Below are positions 26,525-37,300 of a stretch of DNA of 64,000 nt, piece after piece (position 1 is the stretch's first letter; the number at the start of each line of letters is the position of its first letter). The DNA lies in NCBI GenBank assembly GCA_049890295.1, contig JBMHBP010000025.1, positions 1 through 64,000 on the forward strand, written 5' to 3'. Under the pieces are notes generated by a model. That model searched no databases and had not been told where the DNA came from. It saw nothing but the letters and a program-made list of their open reading frames with translations. The translations under genes and the position numbers were made by a program. This DNA comes from GCA-2862585 sp049890295. Its GTDB lineage: Bacteria > Bacteroidota > Bacteroidia > Flavobacteriales > UBA7312.

Positions 26525-27537
26525 TGGAAGCGGAAAATGAATTGTTTGAGCACCATAGAGTTGTTGCTGATAAAGGACAAGAGCCATTAAGAGTTGATAA
26601 GTTTTTACTAAATAGACTCGAAGGTACTTCTAGAAATAAAATTCAACAAGCCGCTTTAGATGGTTTTATAAGGGTAAACGATATATCAGTCAAATCGAAT
26701 TATAAGGTCAAACCTCATGATATAGTGACTGTGATGTTTACTAACCCGCCAAGGGAAATTGTACTTATTCCTCAAAATATACCCTTAGATATTGTTTTTG
26801 AAGATGACGATATAGTTATCCTAAATAAAGCAGCTGGCATGGTTGTTCATCCAGGTTATGGAAACTATAAAGATACTTTAGTGAATGCACTAGCTTATCA
26901 TTTTAATAATCTACCTGCAAACGGAGGAGATGAAAGTCGTCCTGGCCTTGTTCATCGAATTGATAAAAATACTACGGGCTTAATGGTCATTGCAAAAAAT
27001 GAATTAGCCATGCAATCATTATCCAAGCAGTTTTTTGAACGAACCATAGATCGAAAGTATAACGCATTGGTTTGGGGTGAATTGGAGAATGAATCAGGTA
27101 CAATTGAGGGGCACATTGGAAGAAGTTTAAAAAATAGAAAAGTTATGTCTGTTTTTCCTGATGGTGAATACGGGAAGCACGCTCTAACACACTATAAGGT
27201 TATTGAAAGATTTAGTTATGTAAGCCTGGTAGAGTGTAAACTGGAAACTGGAAGAACGCATCAGATTAGAGTACATTTTCAACATATTAAACATCCCTTG
27301 TTTAATGATTTTGAATATGGTGGTGATAAAATATTAAAGGGTACCACTTTTAGTAAATACAAGCAGTTTGTTGATAATTGTTTTAAGCTAATTCCCCGTC
27401 AGTCATTACATGCAAAAAGTATAAGCTTTAATCATCCAAGAACTGGAGAATGGATTTCTTTTCATTCAGAATTACCGTGTGATATGGAATTAGTGATTGA
27501 AAAATGGAGAAATTACGCTAAACATAAAATTCAATAA
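26521..27537 (+). CDS. rluD: RluD-like 23S rRNA pseudouridine synthase
   Basis: A 338-residue RluA-family enzyme. An N-terminal S4 RNA-binding domain (about residues 20-85) precedes the catalytic domain with the signature HRIDKNTTGLMVIAKN containing the catalytic Asp, and the C-terminal GRTHQIRVHFQHIKHPLFND. It converts uridines in 23S rRNA, near helix 69 for RluD, though assignment within RluA/C/D is by overall similarity. Its start overlaps the upstream T9SS gene (ATGATGG). It converges on mqnE with a 6-nt gap. Confidence 0.9.
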   Translation: MMEAENELFEHHRVVADKGQEPLRVDKFLLNRLEGTSRNKIQQAALDGFIRVNDISVKSNYKVKPHDIVTVMFTNPPREIVLIPQNIPLDIVFEDDDIVILNKAAGMVVHPGYGNYKDTLVNALAYHFNNLPANGGDESRPGLVHRIDKNTTGLMVIAKNELAMQSLSKQFFERTIDRKYNALVWGELENESGTIEGHIGRSLKNRKVMSVFPDGEYGKHALTHYKVIERFSYVSLVECKLETGRTHQIRVHFQHIKHPLFNDFEYGGDKILKGTTFSKYKQFVDNCFKLIPRQSLHAKSISFNHPRTGEWISFHSELPCDMELVIEKWRNYAKHKIQ

Positions 27538-27543
27538 TATCGT

Positions 27544-28692
27544 TTAGCTTTCAAAAACTACATCTTTATAATCAGTAACGATATTATATAGCGTGTCTCT
27601 TTCAACAGGATGACGATTCACATTTTTAATTAATTCTACTAACTGTTGAGTTGTCAGGCTAGGTGTTTGTTCTTCAGCACCTGCCATAGAATAAATTTTT
27701 GTAGTATCATCAATAGTGCCATCTATATCATTTACACCAAAAGAAAGCGATAACTGTGCAGTATTTCTTCCAATCATTGGCCAATAGGCTTTTATATGAT
27801 TGAAGTTGTACATAAAAATTCTTGAAATTGCATAGATTTTTAAATCATCTAAAACACTAACCTCAGAAATATTAGACATTTGGTTATCACCATTTCTGAA
27901 TTTTAATGGTATAAAGGTATTAAAGCCATTGGTTTTATCTTGAAGAGTGCGAAGTCTATCCATATGGTCAATGAGGTGTTTTGGCTCCTCTATATGCCCA
28001 TATAACATAGTAGCGTTTGAAGGCATTCCAAGCTTGTGTGCTGTTTCGTGAATTTCTAACCATTGTTGTGATGAACATTTGTCTTTACAGATTTTATCTC
28101 TTATCTCTTCATCAAAAATTTCGGCTCCACCACCTGGAAGTGAATCTTGTCCATGAGCTTTGAGAATACTTAACCCTTCTTCAAAACTTACTTTTGCTTT
28201 TCTACACATGTATTCTAGCTCAACAGCAGTAAATGCTTTGACATGAATATCTGGTCTTATTTGTTTTATTTTTTTTATGAGATTAGCAAAATAATCTAAT
28301 CCCATTTTTGGATGAACACCACCAACAATATGTACCTCAGTAATAGGTTGGTCTTTATATTCTTCCATTTTTTTTAGAATATCTTCTTCAGAAAGTTCCC
28401 AACCTTCATTTTTATGTTTGAGTAACTTAGAATATGAACAGAATTTACAGTCGAACACGCATATATTGGTAGGTTCAATATGTATATTTCTATTAAAATA
28501 TGTATAGTTATTATGTTTTTTCTCTCTAATAAAATTAGCCAAAATACCTAATAATGAAATATCGAAATCAAACAATAATAAACCTTCAGATTTCGACAAT
28601 CTAATCCCACTATAAACTTTTTCAACAATATCCTGATGTTCTTTAGCAAGAGAATGGTATTCTTTAATATAGTCCCTCGGGTTATTAGTCAT
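27544..28692 (-). CDS. mqnE: Aminofutalosine synthase, radical SAM
   Basis: A 382-residue radical SAM enzyme of the futalosine route to menaquinone, joining an adenosyl radical to 3-[(1-carboxyvinyl)oxy]benzoate. The cluster-binding motif is CVFDCKFCSY (CxxxCxxC) at about residues 80-90, followed by VHIVGGVHPKMGLDYF, LPGGGAEIFDEEIR and SNATMLYGHIEEP, which mark the MqnE/MqnC group; MqnE is favoured over MqnC by the N-terminus and length. It is last in a five-gene minus-strand chain, overlapping the upstream protease stop codon by one base. Co-occurrence with ubiE supports menaquinone as the quinone. Confidence 0.9.
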   Translation of the reverse strand: MTNNPRDYIKEYHSLAKEHQDIVEKVYSGIRLSKSEGLLLFDFDISLLGILANFIREKKHNNYTYFNRNIHIEPTNICVFDCKFCSYSKLLKHKNEGWELSEEDILKKMEEYKDQPITEVHIVGGVHPKMGLDYFANLIKKIKQIRPDIHVKAFTAVELEYMCRKAKVSFEEGLSILKAHGQDSLPGGGAEIFDEEIRDKICKDKCSSQQWLEIHETAHKLGMPSNATMLYGHIEEPKHLIDHMDRLRTLQDKTNGFNTFIPLKFRNGDNQMSNISEVSVLDDLKIYAISRIFMYNFNHIKAYWPMIGRNTAQLSLSFGVNDIDGTIDDTTKIYSMAGAEEQTPSLTTQQLVELIKNVNRHPVERDTLYNIVTDYKDVVFES

Positions 28693-30605
28693 TATTTATT
28701 GATAATTAATCTTTTAGTTGAAGAAAAGTTGCTTTTGTTTAATTTCATTGTATAAACGCCATTTGGTAAATTTGATAGATCAATTGTCATTGTTTCATTA
28801 TTCATATTTGTACTGTACAACTTTTGACCTAGTAATGAATATACCTCTACATCAATATTTTCAATATTATTTTTGGTTACATAAAATATACCTGTAGATG
28901 GGTTAGGGAAAATATTAAAACTTGGAAGTTTATTTTCAGTAACGTCTATACTGCTACCATTTTGATTAACTAGAATATATGCTGCTTTCAGCTCATAACT
29001 ATCGTTTGTATCATCCGTAACTTGAAGTCTTACAGTATATTGACCATCAATAGAATAATTTACAATTGGGGCTGTTTCATTTGATGTAGTTGGTGATACT
29101 CCATTACCATAAAATGACCATTCGAATGTAGTTGGATTTCCTGTTCCAGTATAACTAAACTGTGTTGAATAGCCTGTTAATACATTTGTATGTGAGGCTT
29201 TAAAGTTTGCAACTAAAGGTGTGCCACACAATTTTGCATCTAATTCGGTAGCACCTGTATTTAATGGATCTAACCATGGTCTAAGTTGTCTATCGTTGAT
29301 ACCACCGTTTTGATTCCAACTGTATGAGAATTTACCATAATAATCATAACCATTGAGTAAATAATTTGGTGAGCAAGCAGAAGATCCTGTCGAAAGTGTT
29401 CCGACTACTTGTTGATCTGAGTTGAAAAGAGGACTACCTGATGAGCCTCCTTCAGTAACTCCATGACTGGTTTCAGTTTCTACCCACCTAACTCTCCAAT
29501 CAAATGACCCACTAGAAGTTGATTGATTGTATGAAGAAATCTTTTTTATGTCACCGGCAGGATGATGGATTCCAACTGATTGTGAGGGTGCTGTATTGTT
29601 TCTATTCCAACCAGCAGCGTATAAGCCGTAATCAAATGGTAAGTCATTGTTGAGTTCAACAAAATGAAAATCAGAAGAATTATTAACATTTCCATTATTA
29701 CTACTTCTTGAAATATATGAGCAACCAGACAATGTGTTAGCACTTGGGTTTTGTGTAGGATTTTCGCATTCGTTGGCCTCGTAGTTAAAATAAAATATCC
29801 ATTGATTCATATCACCTTGAGTAGCATAAGCACCATTATCACTATCGAAAGCACAATGATCGGCAGTTAAAACATATGGTTTACAATCTTCAGCTGTATT
29901 ATTCATCAAAGACCCACTACACCAGTATGCATTTCCATCAATTCTTATGCTAATTCTACAAACTGAAGTTTTGATTTCTTTCCAATTATCACCTTCTGGT
30001 GAGCAATTGACATTGACCTGGCAATTTCCAGAATCACCAAAATTTCTAACTTGAGTATTTGACTTTATTGACCTGTAGGCATATAGCAAATTGTTAATGT
30101 GCAATATGGGTCTTGAATCTCCTTTTTGAAGGTATTCTATGATTAATTCATCGCCTTCTATATTTTCAATAGCAAAGATACCGCTGGGGTGGTTATTTAT
30201 ATTAGTGTATGCACCTAGAATTTTTGATTTATCACTGTTGTATACATAAAGCTCTCCATTTGAAGGAATCCAAAACGCATCAAAATATAAGCCAATTGCT
30301 TGAGCGTTTGCTGATTTTATCTTAAGGCGCCAAACTTGATATTCACCAACATTTTCCCACAATCCATTTCTTTCAGTATCAATATCACAATCTAAAAAAG
30401 TGGCATATCGATATGGCTTTCCTTTTATTGAATTTTGTTCGTCTTCAAGTTCTAGTTCATTGATATTTGGAGGTAGAATTTCAACAGTTGGAACTTCTCT
30501 GGAAAGCGTTGTAGTTGAACTTATAGGTTGTCTATCTACACTTATTTGGGCTATAGAAAATAGCGTAGTAAACAAAAATAGTGGAGTTAATATGAGTTTA
30601 TTCAT
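28692..30605 (-). CDS. T9SS-secreted trypsin-like serine endopeptidase with PKD domain
   Basis: A 637-residue exported protease. Residues 1-20 are a signal peptide (ending FSIAQ). The S1 domain of the lysyl-endopeptidase type has the catalytic His in VLTADHCAFD, a candidate Asp in SSDFHFVELN, and the Ser in TEGGSSGSPLFN; cysteines are numerous, as in extracellular proteases. A PKD domain follows (about 465-560, with TFEWSFYGNG and GQYTVRLQVTDD), then a T9SS sorting domain (FPNPSTGIFYV, GVYTMKL). The acidic pocket residue that would prove Lys/Arg specificity was not located with confidence. Its ATG overlaps the end of the M43 protease gene by 8 nt, so the two proteases are co-translated. Confidence 0.9.
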   Translation of the reverse strand: MNKLILTPLFLFTTLFSIAQISVDRQPISSTTTLSREVPTVEILPPNINELELEDEQNSIKGKPYRYATFLDCDIDTERNGLWENVGEYQVWRLKIKSANAQAIGLYFDAFWIPSNGELYVYNSDKSKILGAYTNINNHPSGIFAIENIEGDELIIEYLQKGDSRPILHINNLLYAYRSIKSNTQVRNFGDSGNCQVNVNCSPEGDNWKEIKTSVCRISIRIDGNAYWCSGSLMNNTAEDCKPYVLTADHCAFDSDNGAYATQGDMNQWIFYFNYEANECENPTQNPSANTLSGCSYISRSSNNGNVNNSSDFHFVELNNDLPFDYGLYAAGWNRNNTAPSQSVGIHHPAGDIKKISSYNQSTSSGSFDWRVRWVETETSHGVTEGGSSGSPLFNSDQQVVGTLSTGSSACSPNYLLNGYDYYGKFSYSWNQNGGINDRQLRPWLDPLNTGATELDAKLCGTPLVANFKASHTNVLTGYSTQFSYTGTGNPTTFEWSFYGNGVSPTTSNETAPIVNYSIDGQYTVRLQVTDDTNDSYELKAAYILVNQNGSSIDVTENKLPSFNIFPNPSTGIFYVTKNNIENIDVEVYSLLGQKLYSTNMNNETMTIDLSNLPNGVYTMKLNKSNFSSTKRLIINK

Positions 30606-32424
30606 AAATAAAAATTTTACTTTGATGATTACCTTTTTCTGTGATGATTATTAAAACATAAGAGCCTGACTTAAGATTATACAAATTTAATTTTTCTTTG
30701 TTGTTATCACAAAGTTTACTAGCTACATTTTTTCCAAGCATGTTTGTTAGAATAATTTTTCTTATTGTTGATTCAGATTCTATATAGACAAGATCATTAG
30801 CAGGGTTTGGGTAAATCTGAATATCATTTAATTCATACTTATTGTTGGTAGTAGACACCTCACAAAGGTTTACTTCTAATTGTTGATTAAACTCACCGCT
30901 ATAAATTTGATTGTTAATTGAGAGGTATCCGTTTCCAAAATCACAACATATACCATCGTTATAACTATCAAATAAAATAAATGTGTAACAACTATCTACC
31001 TCTTGACAGATGTTAAAATTAGTTGTCGTGTTGCTTTCTAAATTATTTTCTTCAACAATTACTTCACCTATACTATTTAATAGAAGCCAATTATTTTCTT
31101 CAGCATAATTATCAGTTTGTATTGTAAATTCAAAGTTCACACCATTTTTAACTAAAAAAGTGACTGAAATAGTATCATTATTTGGATTTAAATCTCTGAA
31201 ACCATTGGGTTGTGTTGTGAAAATTTCGATTGTATTTTCTCCTTCTTGAATATTTATAGTTTCTAAACTAATGTTTTGTGATGTATTGGGCGATAAAATG
31301 CCGGACCACTCAAAACTTTGCGCAGACTGGTCATTTACTGAATAATTGATAATAGCATTGTTAACTACTTTTTCTGAGAAGTTTGCAATAGATATAGATA
31401 TATCTATTTCATTTCCACAATGTATAGTGTTAGTAGTTGGGTATATAGCTTCCTCTATACCAATATCTTCATATGGGCTATCGCAAAAGTATGTGTTTCC
31501 AATTGACTGTCTAGCAGTATTTAAAGTGGCATGCATTCTTTCTTTTTGTCCGTTTGTGAAAAGATTCATACAACCATCATTGGTATAATCCATGAAATTC
31601 ATAAACATATCACCAGTATTATTGCAACTTGGACTAGGGTGATTCGGGCAGCCATAATTTTCAAGCTCTTGAACTGGCGTATCATCAACCTGATCAGATC
31701 CACAATTTCCATCTCCCCAAATGTGTAAAAGATTTAGCCAATGGCCCACTTCATGGGTTGCTGTTCTTCCTTTGTTGAAGGGTGGATTAATATCGATAGT
31801 TCCAAAATGTTCAAAATCAATGACTACAGCATCTCTATTTTCACTACTACCAGGAAATGATGAAAAACCTAAAGCACTGTTTAAATCACAAACATAAATA
31901 TTTAGATAATGATTTGGGTTCCATATGGTTTTACCCCCTAATGAATCATGAAAAATTCTATTATCATACAAAGAAAATGAGTTTATAGAAGTTTGAGTGT
32001 AGGTGATGCCTGAGGTTGAGTCATTTTCTATTGTTCTTTGTGCTAAACAGAAGGAAATGTTGCAATCGGCTGCAATATTTAAAAATTCATTGGGTGTTTG
32101 ACTCGCGTCGCTATTCGTTCTGTTAAAATCTTTGTTTAAAACATCTAATTGACTCAAGATTTGTTGAGTTGTAATATATTCAGCTTCATTTTTATACAGT
32201 ACATGAAATACTACTGGTATTGTGATAGATGAAGAAGAGCTTTCACTTTTTTTAAACTTTTTAATATTATTTTCTATACTTTTTCTGAGTTCAGAAAAAT
32301 CTTTATTTGTGTTCATTTCAAAATTATATCTTTCAGTAGTGCCGCATCGAAGTTGAGCATGAACCTGAGTTGTAATAGCACACAATAGTACTAACAATAG
32401 AAAGTAATGTTTTTGAATGGTCAA
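30598..32424 (-). CDS. T9SS-secreted M43 (pappalysin-type) zinc metalloprotease
   Basis: A 608-residue exported protease. From a TTG start (no ATG is available until residue 37) a signal peptide runs to about residue 24 (ITTQVHAQ). The metzincin motif TATHEVGHWLNLLHIWGDGNC supplies HExxHxxxxxH, and the Met-turn is MNFMDYTNDGCMN. After the catalytic domain comes a CARDB-like beta domain (about 330-420, SIANFSEKVVNNAIINYSVN), a further beta region, and a T9SS sorting domain (IYPNPANDLVYIE, GSYVLII). It lies 4 nt downstream of the di-haem peroxidase gene and overlaps the serine protease gene by 8 nt. Confidence 0.92.
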   Translation of the reverse strand: MTIQKHYFLLLVLLCAITTQVHAQLRCGTTERYNFEMNTNKDFSELRKSIENNIKKFKKSESSSSSITIPVVFHVLYKNEAEYITTQQILSQLDVLNKDFNRTNSDASQTPNEFLNIAADCNISFCLAQRTIENDSTSGITYTQTSINSFSLYDNRIFHDSLGGKTIWNPNHYLNIYVCDLNSALGFSSFPGSSENRDAVVIDFEHFGTIDINPPFNKGRTATHEVGHWLNLLHIWGDGNCGSDQVDDTPVQELENYGCPNHPSPSCNNTGDMFMNFMDYTNDGCMNLFTNGQKERMHATLNTARQSIGNTYFCDSPYEDIGIEEAIYPTTNTIHCGNEIDISISIANFSEKVVNNAIINYSVNDQSAQSFEWSGILSPNTSQNISLETINIQEGENTIEIFTTQPNGFRDLNPNNDTISVTFLVKNGVNFEFTIQTDNYAEENNWLLLNSIGEVIVEENNLESNTTTNFNICQEVDSCYTFILFDSYNDGICCDFGNGYLSINNQIYSGEFNQQLEVNLCEVSTTNNKYELNDIQIYPNPANDLVYIESESTIRKIILTNMLGKNVASKLCDNNKEKLNLYNLKSGSYVLIIITEKGNHQSKIFIYE

Positions 32425-32428
32425 AAAA

Positions 32429-33484
32429 TTAGGGTTTGAAATTGGGGTTATTGATGAAGGCTGTATCAGTTAATGTTTTGAGATAGTTTATCAGATCTTC
32501 TTTATCTTGATTATTTAATCCTAAACCAATATTTACTTTTTTCATTAACGGGTCAATTGTTGAAGAGTTATGTCCGCCGAAATTATAATGATCTATGACT
32601 TCTTCTAGTGTAGCAAATCTACCATCATGCATGTAAGGAGCAGTTAACTCAACATTTCTTAATGTTGGGCTTTTGAATTTACCTATATCATTAACATCTT
32701 TTGTGACGTTAAATCGTCCTTGGTGCATTAGATGTTCAGGATCTAGACCATTATTGTGAAATTCGTTGCTGGTGAATAAAGGATAAGAATGACAATGAAA
32801 ACAATCACCTTTTTCAGTGTTGAATATTTCTTTTCCTCTTAATTCAGAGGGTGTTAAACTGGCTTGGTAATTTAAAAATTTATCAAATTTTGATTCTGCA
32901 GAAATAAGTGTTCTTTCAAATTGAGCTATAGCTTTTACTACATATAAAGAGTCTATGATTTCTATATTAAATGCTTTTTTAAATAACTCTTGATAATGTT
33001 TGTTATTCATTAATTTTTGTGAAACAACATCCCATGATGGAGAGTGTAGTTCTATTGGACTTGTAACAGGTTGTAATGCTTGTTCTTCCAGAGTTATTGT
33101 TCTGCCGTCCCAAAAATTTGAAGTATTCCAGGCAGCATTAATAATAGCTGATGCATTTTTGTTTCCTACAACACCTCCAACACCCATACTAAATTTTGAA
33201 GGATCACTAAAAGCGTTCTCTTGAAAGTGACAATCGGCACATGATATAGTATTGTTAGAAGATAAAATTGGATCAAAAAATAATTTTTTACCTAATAATA
33301 TTCCTTCTTTTGTTTGTGGGTTATCAAGGGGTATTTCTGGAAAGGGGAAATTTCTAGGAATATCAAGATTAACATATGTAGGATTATATTCAAAAGGTTT
33401 AACTAGTGGTATATCTCTTTGGCATGAAATGAAAAGAATACCTACAAAAAGAAGCCCTATTTTATTGATCCAGTTCAATTGCAT
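32429..33484 (-). CDS. Di-haem cytochrome c peroxidase family lipoprotein (MbnH/MauG-like)
   Basis: A 351-residue periplasmic protein with a lipobox ending FISC (Cys21) and two haem c sites, CADCH (82-86) and CFHCH (228-232). Other family stretches are LGKKLFFDPILSSN, NTSNFWDGR and LTAPYMHDGRFATLEEVIDHYN. Family members reduce H2O2 or, as MauG and MbnH, oxidise tryptophan in a partner protein. Because the gene just upstream encodes an MbnP-like protein and overlaps it by 23 nt, an MbnH-type partner role is the best reading; a plain cytochrome c peroxidase is the alternative. Which axial ligand is used at the second haem cannot be decided here. Confidence 0.85.
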   Translation of the reverse strand: MQLNWINKIGLLFVGILFISCQRDIPLVKPFEYNPTYVNLDIPRNFPFPEIPLDNPQTKEGILLGKKLFFDPILSSNNTISCADCHFQENAFSDPSKFSMGVGGVVGNKNASAIINAAWNTSNFWDGRTITLEEQALQPVTSPIELHSPSWDVVSQKLMNNKHYQELFKKAFNIEIIDSLYVVKAIAQFERTLISAESKFDKFLNYQASLTPSELRGKEIFNTEKGDCFHCHSYPLFTSNEFHNNGLDPEHLMHQGRFNVTKDVNDIGKFKSPTLRNVELTAPYMHDGRFATLEEVIDHYNFGGHNSSTIDPLMKKVNIGLGLNNQDKEDLINYLKTLTDTAFINNPNFKP

Positions 33485-34241
33485 TTAAAAAATTGTTCAT
33501 TAATTGTTGTGCAAGCGGATTAGCTACACTTTGGTGAGGTAAATCTTGACTAAAATCGACATTATAAAAAGCTGTCGGAAGATTTAACTTTATATCAATT
33601 TGAGTAGTTCTTGAACTTTCAATACTAAAAGAAGAATTTAAATTTTTAAAACTAAATAAGTCATTGTGTGCTAGATGGTAACTCGTCGGGTAAAAGTTAG
33701 TTGATGAAGTATCCAGTTTACCTTCAAGCATGATAAAAATATATGAGGCTGGAGTCATTGCCCAATAAGTATTTTGATTCAAGCCTAATGGGTGGTCCAC
33801 AGAATAATTAGATGGATTTGTATTGTTAAGTTCTTCATTTAAGCCTATTCCGAAAGAAAGAGCTGAATATTGACCTTCTTTTATGTCTACTTTAAGTCGT
33901 AGCGATTCAGGGTTGCTAAAATCAACTAAATGAACGTCTTTTAATTTCGTAGAGTCATTGCCATTCGTGACATAAACATCCGAAATGTAAAACTTTAACT
34001 TTTCTAGTCGAAAATTATTATCATCAAAAGATGTTGTATCGTAAATACTAAAAAGTGATTGATTGTCTTTTAGAATAAAATTCAATTCTATCTCACCATT
34101 GTACTCACATGAATTATCCGATTTGTTTGCCTCTAGGTTATAATTTAAGGCCTCCGGGTCAGTACATCCAGGTTCCTTGCATGAAAATAAAAAAAGCCCA
34201 GAAATCAACGCTATAGTTGAAATTTTATTTCCTAAAATCAT
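33462..34241 (-). CDS. MbnP-like copper-binding lipoprotein
   Basis: A 259-residue lipoprotein (lipobox FLFSC, Cys21). A short cysteine-bearing segment of the kind GCTDPEALNYN...SCEY (residues 26-47) precedes a single MbnP-type domain with FRLEKLKFYISDVYV (78-92), HLVDF, and the family's Trp-containing strand as YWAMTPASYIFIMLEG (159-174), then YHLAHND with H189 and H192. In characterised MbnP proteins a partner MbnH converts a Trp to kynurenine, which together with histidines binds copper. W160 is the only Trp in this strand; family members often have a second one, here replaced. It is the first gene of the five-gene chain, with a promoter touching its start codon. Confidence 0.82.
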   Translation of the reverse strand: MILGNKISTIALISGLFLFSCKEPGCTDPEALNYNLEANKSDNSCEYNGEIELNFILKDNQSLFSIYDTTSFDDNNFRLEKLKFYISDVYVTNGNDSTKLKDVHLVDFSNPESLRLKVDIKEGQYSALSFGIGLNEELNNTNPSNYSVDHPLGLNQNTYWAMTPASYIFIMLEGKLDTSSTNFYPTSYHLAHNDLFSFKNLNSSFSIESSRTTQIDIKLNLPTAFYNVDFSQDLPHQSVANPLAQQLMNNFLNAIELDQ

Positions 34242-34245
34242 AGTA

Positions 34246-34253
34246 CAAATATA
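34246..34253 (-). promoter_or_regulatory. Predicted -7 element (TATATTTG) of the MbnP operon
   Basis: Minus-strand exact match to TAnnTTTG, ending 4 nt before the MbnP ATG at 34241; a leaderless operon transcript is predicted. No TTG at -33. Confidence 0.45.
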
Positions 34254-34376
34254 AGCTTATAAAAGCTGAATTTATAATCTAACGCTTATCGGTTTAAAAA
34301 ATTTTAATATGGTTGAAAACTGATGGTTTAATTTTTTCTCATTTACATATCTATTATCTATTTTGCAGATAGTTAA

Positions 34377-37300
34377 ATGGACAAAAATCTTCACATATAT
34401 CGATCATCAGCCGGTTCAGGAAAAACCTACTCTTTGGTTCGTTATTATATAGGTCTTGCACTAGTAGGAAATAGTAAATCGTTCAATCCAAGATATTTTA
34501 GACACATTTTAGCGATAACTTTTACAAATAAAGCAGCGGCTGAAATGAAAGATAGAGTTTTAACTAATTTTTCAGATCTATCACAAGCTAGAGGGATCAA
34601 TGAATCTAATTCTTTTTTTAATCACATAAAACAAGATACAGGCTTATCAAATGAAGTCATTCAAAATCGTTCAACACAGGTTTTATCGGCTATCTTACAC
34701 AATTACACAGACTTGTCCATATCAACAATTGATAAATTTGTGTATAAAATTGTTAGAACATTTGCTCATGACCTACAACTGCATAACGCCTTTGAGGTGG
34801 AAATGGATCAAGAGCAATTAATTCAACCTGCCGTTACTTTTTTAATTAGTAGAATTGGATCTGACAAATCACTCTCAGATGCCCTAGTATCATTTGCCTT
34901 AAGTAATGCGGATGAAGGTAAAAGTTATAATCTTGAAAATGCCTTAGAAGTATTTTCAAAGCATTTATTTTTAGAAAAATCGGAGCATTACGTTAAGGTT
35001 TTAAAGGACGTAAGTATTGTTGATTGCCTGCAAGTTAAAGATGATTTATTAAATAAAATCAATCAATTTGAATCTGTTTTATTTGTCAAACGTAAAGACT
35101 TTTTAACTATTTGTAATACAAATAATCTAGAGTCTTCTCATTTTACAAGAAAAAGTTTTTTTAATTATTTCAAAAACTTAAGTAAGCGATCAGTAGATTA
35201 TTATTTTCCTTCAGATTCTGTCAAAAAAAATGTTGAGGAAAACGTATGGTATGCCAAATCTGTAAGTCAGGATAAAAAAGATATTATAGATCATTATTCC
35301 TCAAGATTTACAGAATTGTTTGATGATATTCAAACCCATCTTCGAAAAAATATTAGAAGCTATATTTTTAACAAACACCTTTACAACAATATTTATTCAA
35401 TAGCTGTTCTTAATGAACTGTCCAAAGAACTTAATGATTTCAAAGAAGTTAACAACATTAAACATATTTCAGAATTTAATAGGGCAATTGCTGATATTAT
35501 AAGAAAAGAACCTGCCCCTTTTATTTATGAACGATTAGGTGAACGTTATCACCATTTTCTAATTGATGAATTTCAGGATACATCTGTCATGCAATGGCAT
35601 AACTTATTACCATTGTTCCATAATTCTTTGTCTGAAGGATATCAAAATTTAATTGTTGGAGATGCTAAACAATCTATCTATCGATGGAGAGGTGGAGAGG
35701 TTGAACAGTTTGTTCAACTACCATCACAAATTTTCAAAGGGGAATTACTTCCAAACATAAGTGAGATTAATCGTACTGTTCAAACAAATAGTAAAGAGAT
35801 TGTATTAGAGTATAACTGGCGAAGTGATAAGGAAATTGTGAACTTTAATAATAAGTTTTTTTCCAAAATTAAGGCTTTGTTAAGTGATGATTTAAAAAGC
35901 ATTTATAAAAATTGTCAACAAATACCCATGGGAAATGATGGTGGGTACATTCATATAGATCTAACACCAAAATCAACAGATTTTAAAGAGGATGTTATGA
36001 ATAAGATTATTCAACAAATTAAACATCTACATGAGTTAGACTATGAATATAAAGATATAGCCATACTTTGTCGAACAAAAAATGAAGCATTTGTGGTGGC
36101 TGAAAATTTAAATAAAGCCAATATCAACGTTCTCTCAGATGAAGCTTTATTATTGACTGCTTCAAAAGAGGTTAATTTATTGATTTCAATCCTATGTTTT
36201 TTGCAAAACACTTCAGATAAACTCGCTTCAGTACATATTGCTACATATTTATATCATAAAGAAAACACAGATGTTGATTTTCATTCTTTATTGGAAACTT
36301 TAGGAAGGTCTGATCAAAGTTTATTTTATGATTATTTGAAATCATTAGATATTGATTTTCAACCCTCTTTATTATGGGAATTACCATTGTATGATTTGAT
36401 AGAACAATTGATAGTTACATTCAACTTATCTCCACATGATAGTTATCTGCAGTATTTTTTAGATGTCATTCATAAATTTTCAATAAAGAGTAATAATGAT
36501 ATGGGCTCATTTTTGGAGTGGTGGGAGAAAAATAATCACAAAGAAGCTATCGTTGTTCCAGATGATATGAATGCCGTTAAAGTCATGACGGTTCATAAGT
36601 CTAAAGGGCTAGAATTTCCTATAGTTTTTATACCTTTTAACTGGAAAATTGCTAAAGCCGATGACCAAATTTGGGTTGATGCAAAAGGCAAAATAGAAAA
36701 GCTTAAAGTGGCATTATTACAGAATAATAAACATTTGAAACATTCTGAATATTCACATTTACAAGAAAAAGAAAATCAAAATGCTTTGATGGATGATGTA
36801 AATGTATTATACGTTGCAATGACCAGGGCTAAGCATCAACTTTATATTTATACCCAAGAATTTAATTCTAATAATAACTCAAATCATTTGAACGATTTGA
36901 TTGAGACCTTTTTTGAAGATATGGATACGGATTTTCCTTACACTTCAGGCACATTAGTTCGGAATAATATCAAAGAGAATATTGAAAATAACGAGTTTAA
37001 AATTCATTATGATTCTATCCAAAACTGGAGAGAGGTCATTAATTTAAAAAATAAATCAAATCAACTTTGGAACGTTGAATTGGAAAAACAACGTTGGGGG
37101 TCTCTTCTCCATTGTGCCTTATCAAACATTAAGTATTTGAGTGATAAAGATAAGGTGTTAAGACAACTTGAACTAGATGGTTTGTTGGACAAATCAATGA
37201 AACTGAAATTAAGCCACAGAATAGAAGAATTGTTAAGTGATAAAGAAATTCAATCATTTTTTTCTAATGATTGGATTGTTAAAACAGAACAAGAAATATT

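Noticed and set aside
34251..34275. AAGCTTATAAAAGCT near the MbnP promoter as a copy of the 44973 palindrome
   Set aside because: Only AAGCTT and AAAGCT fragments are shared; symmetry and spacing differ, so it is likely chance in AT-rich DNA.
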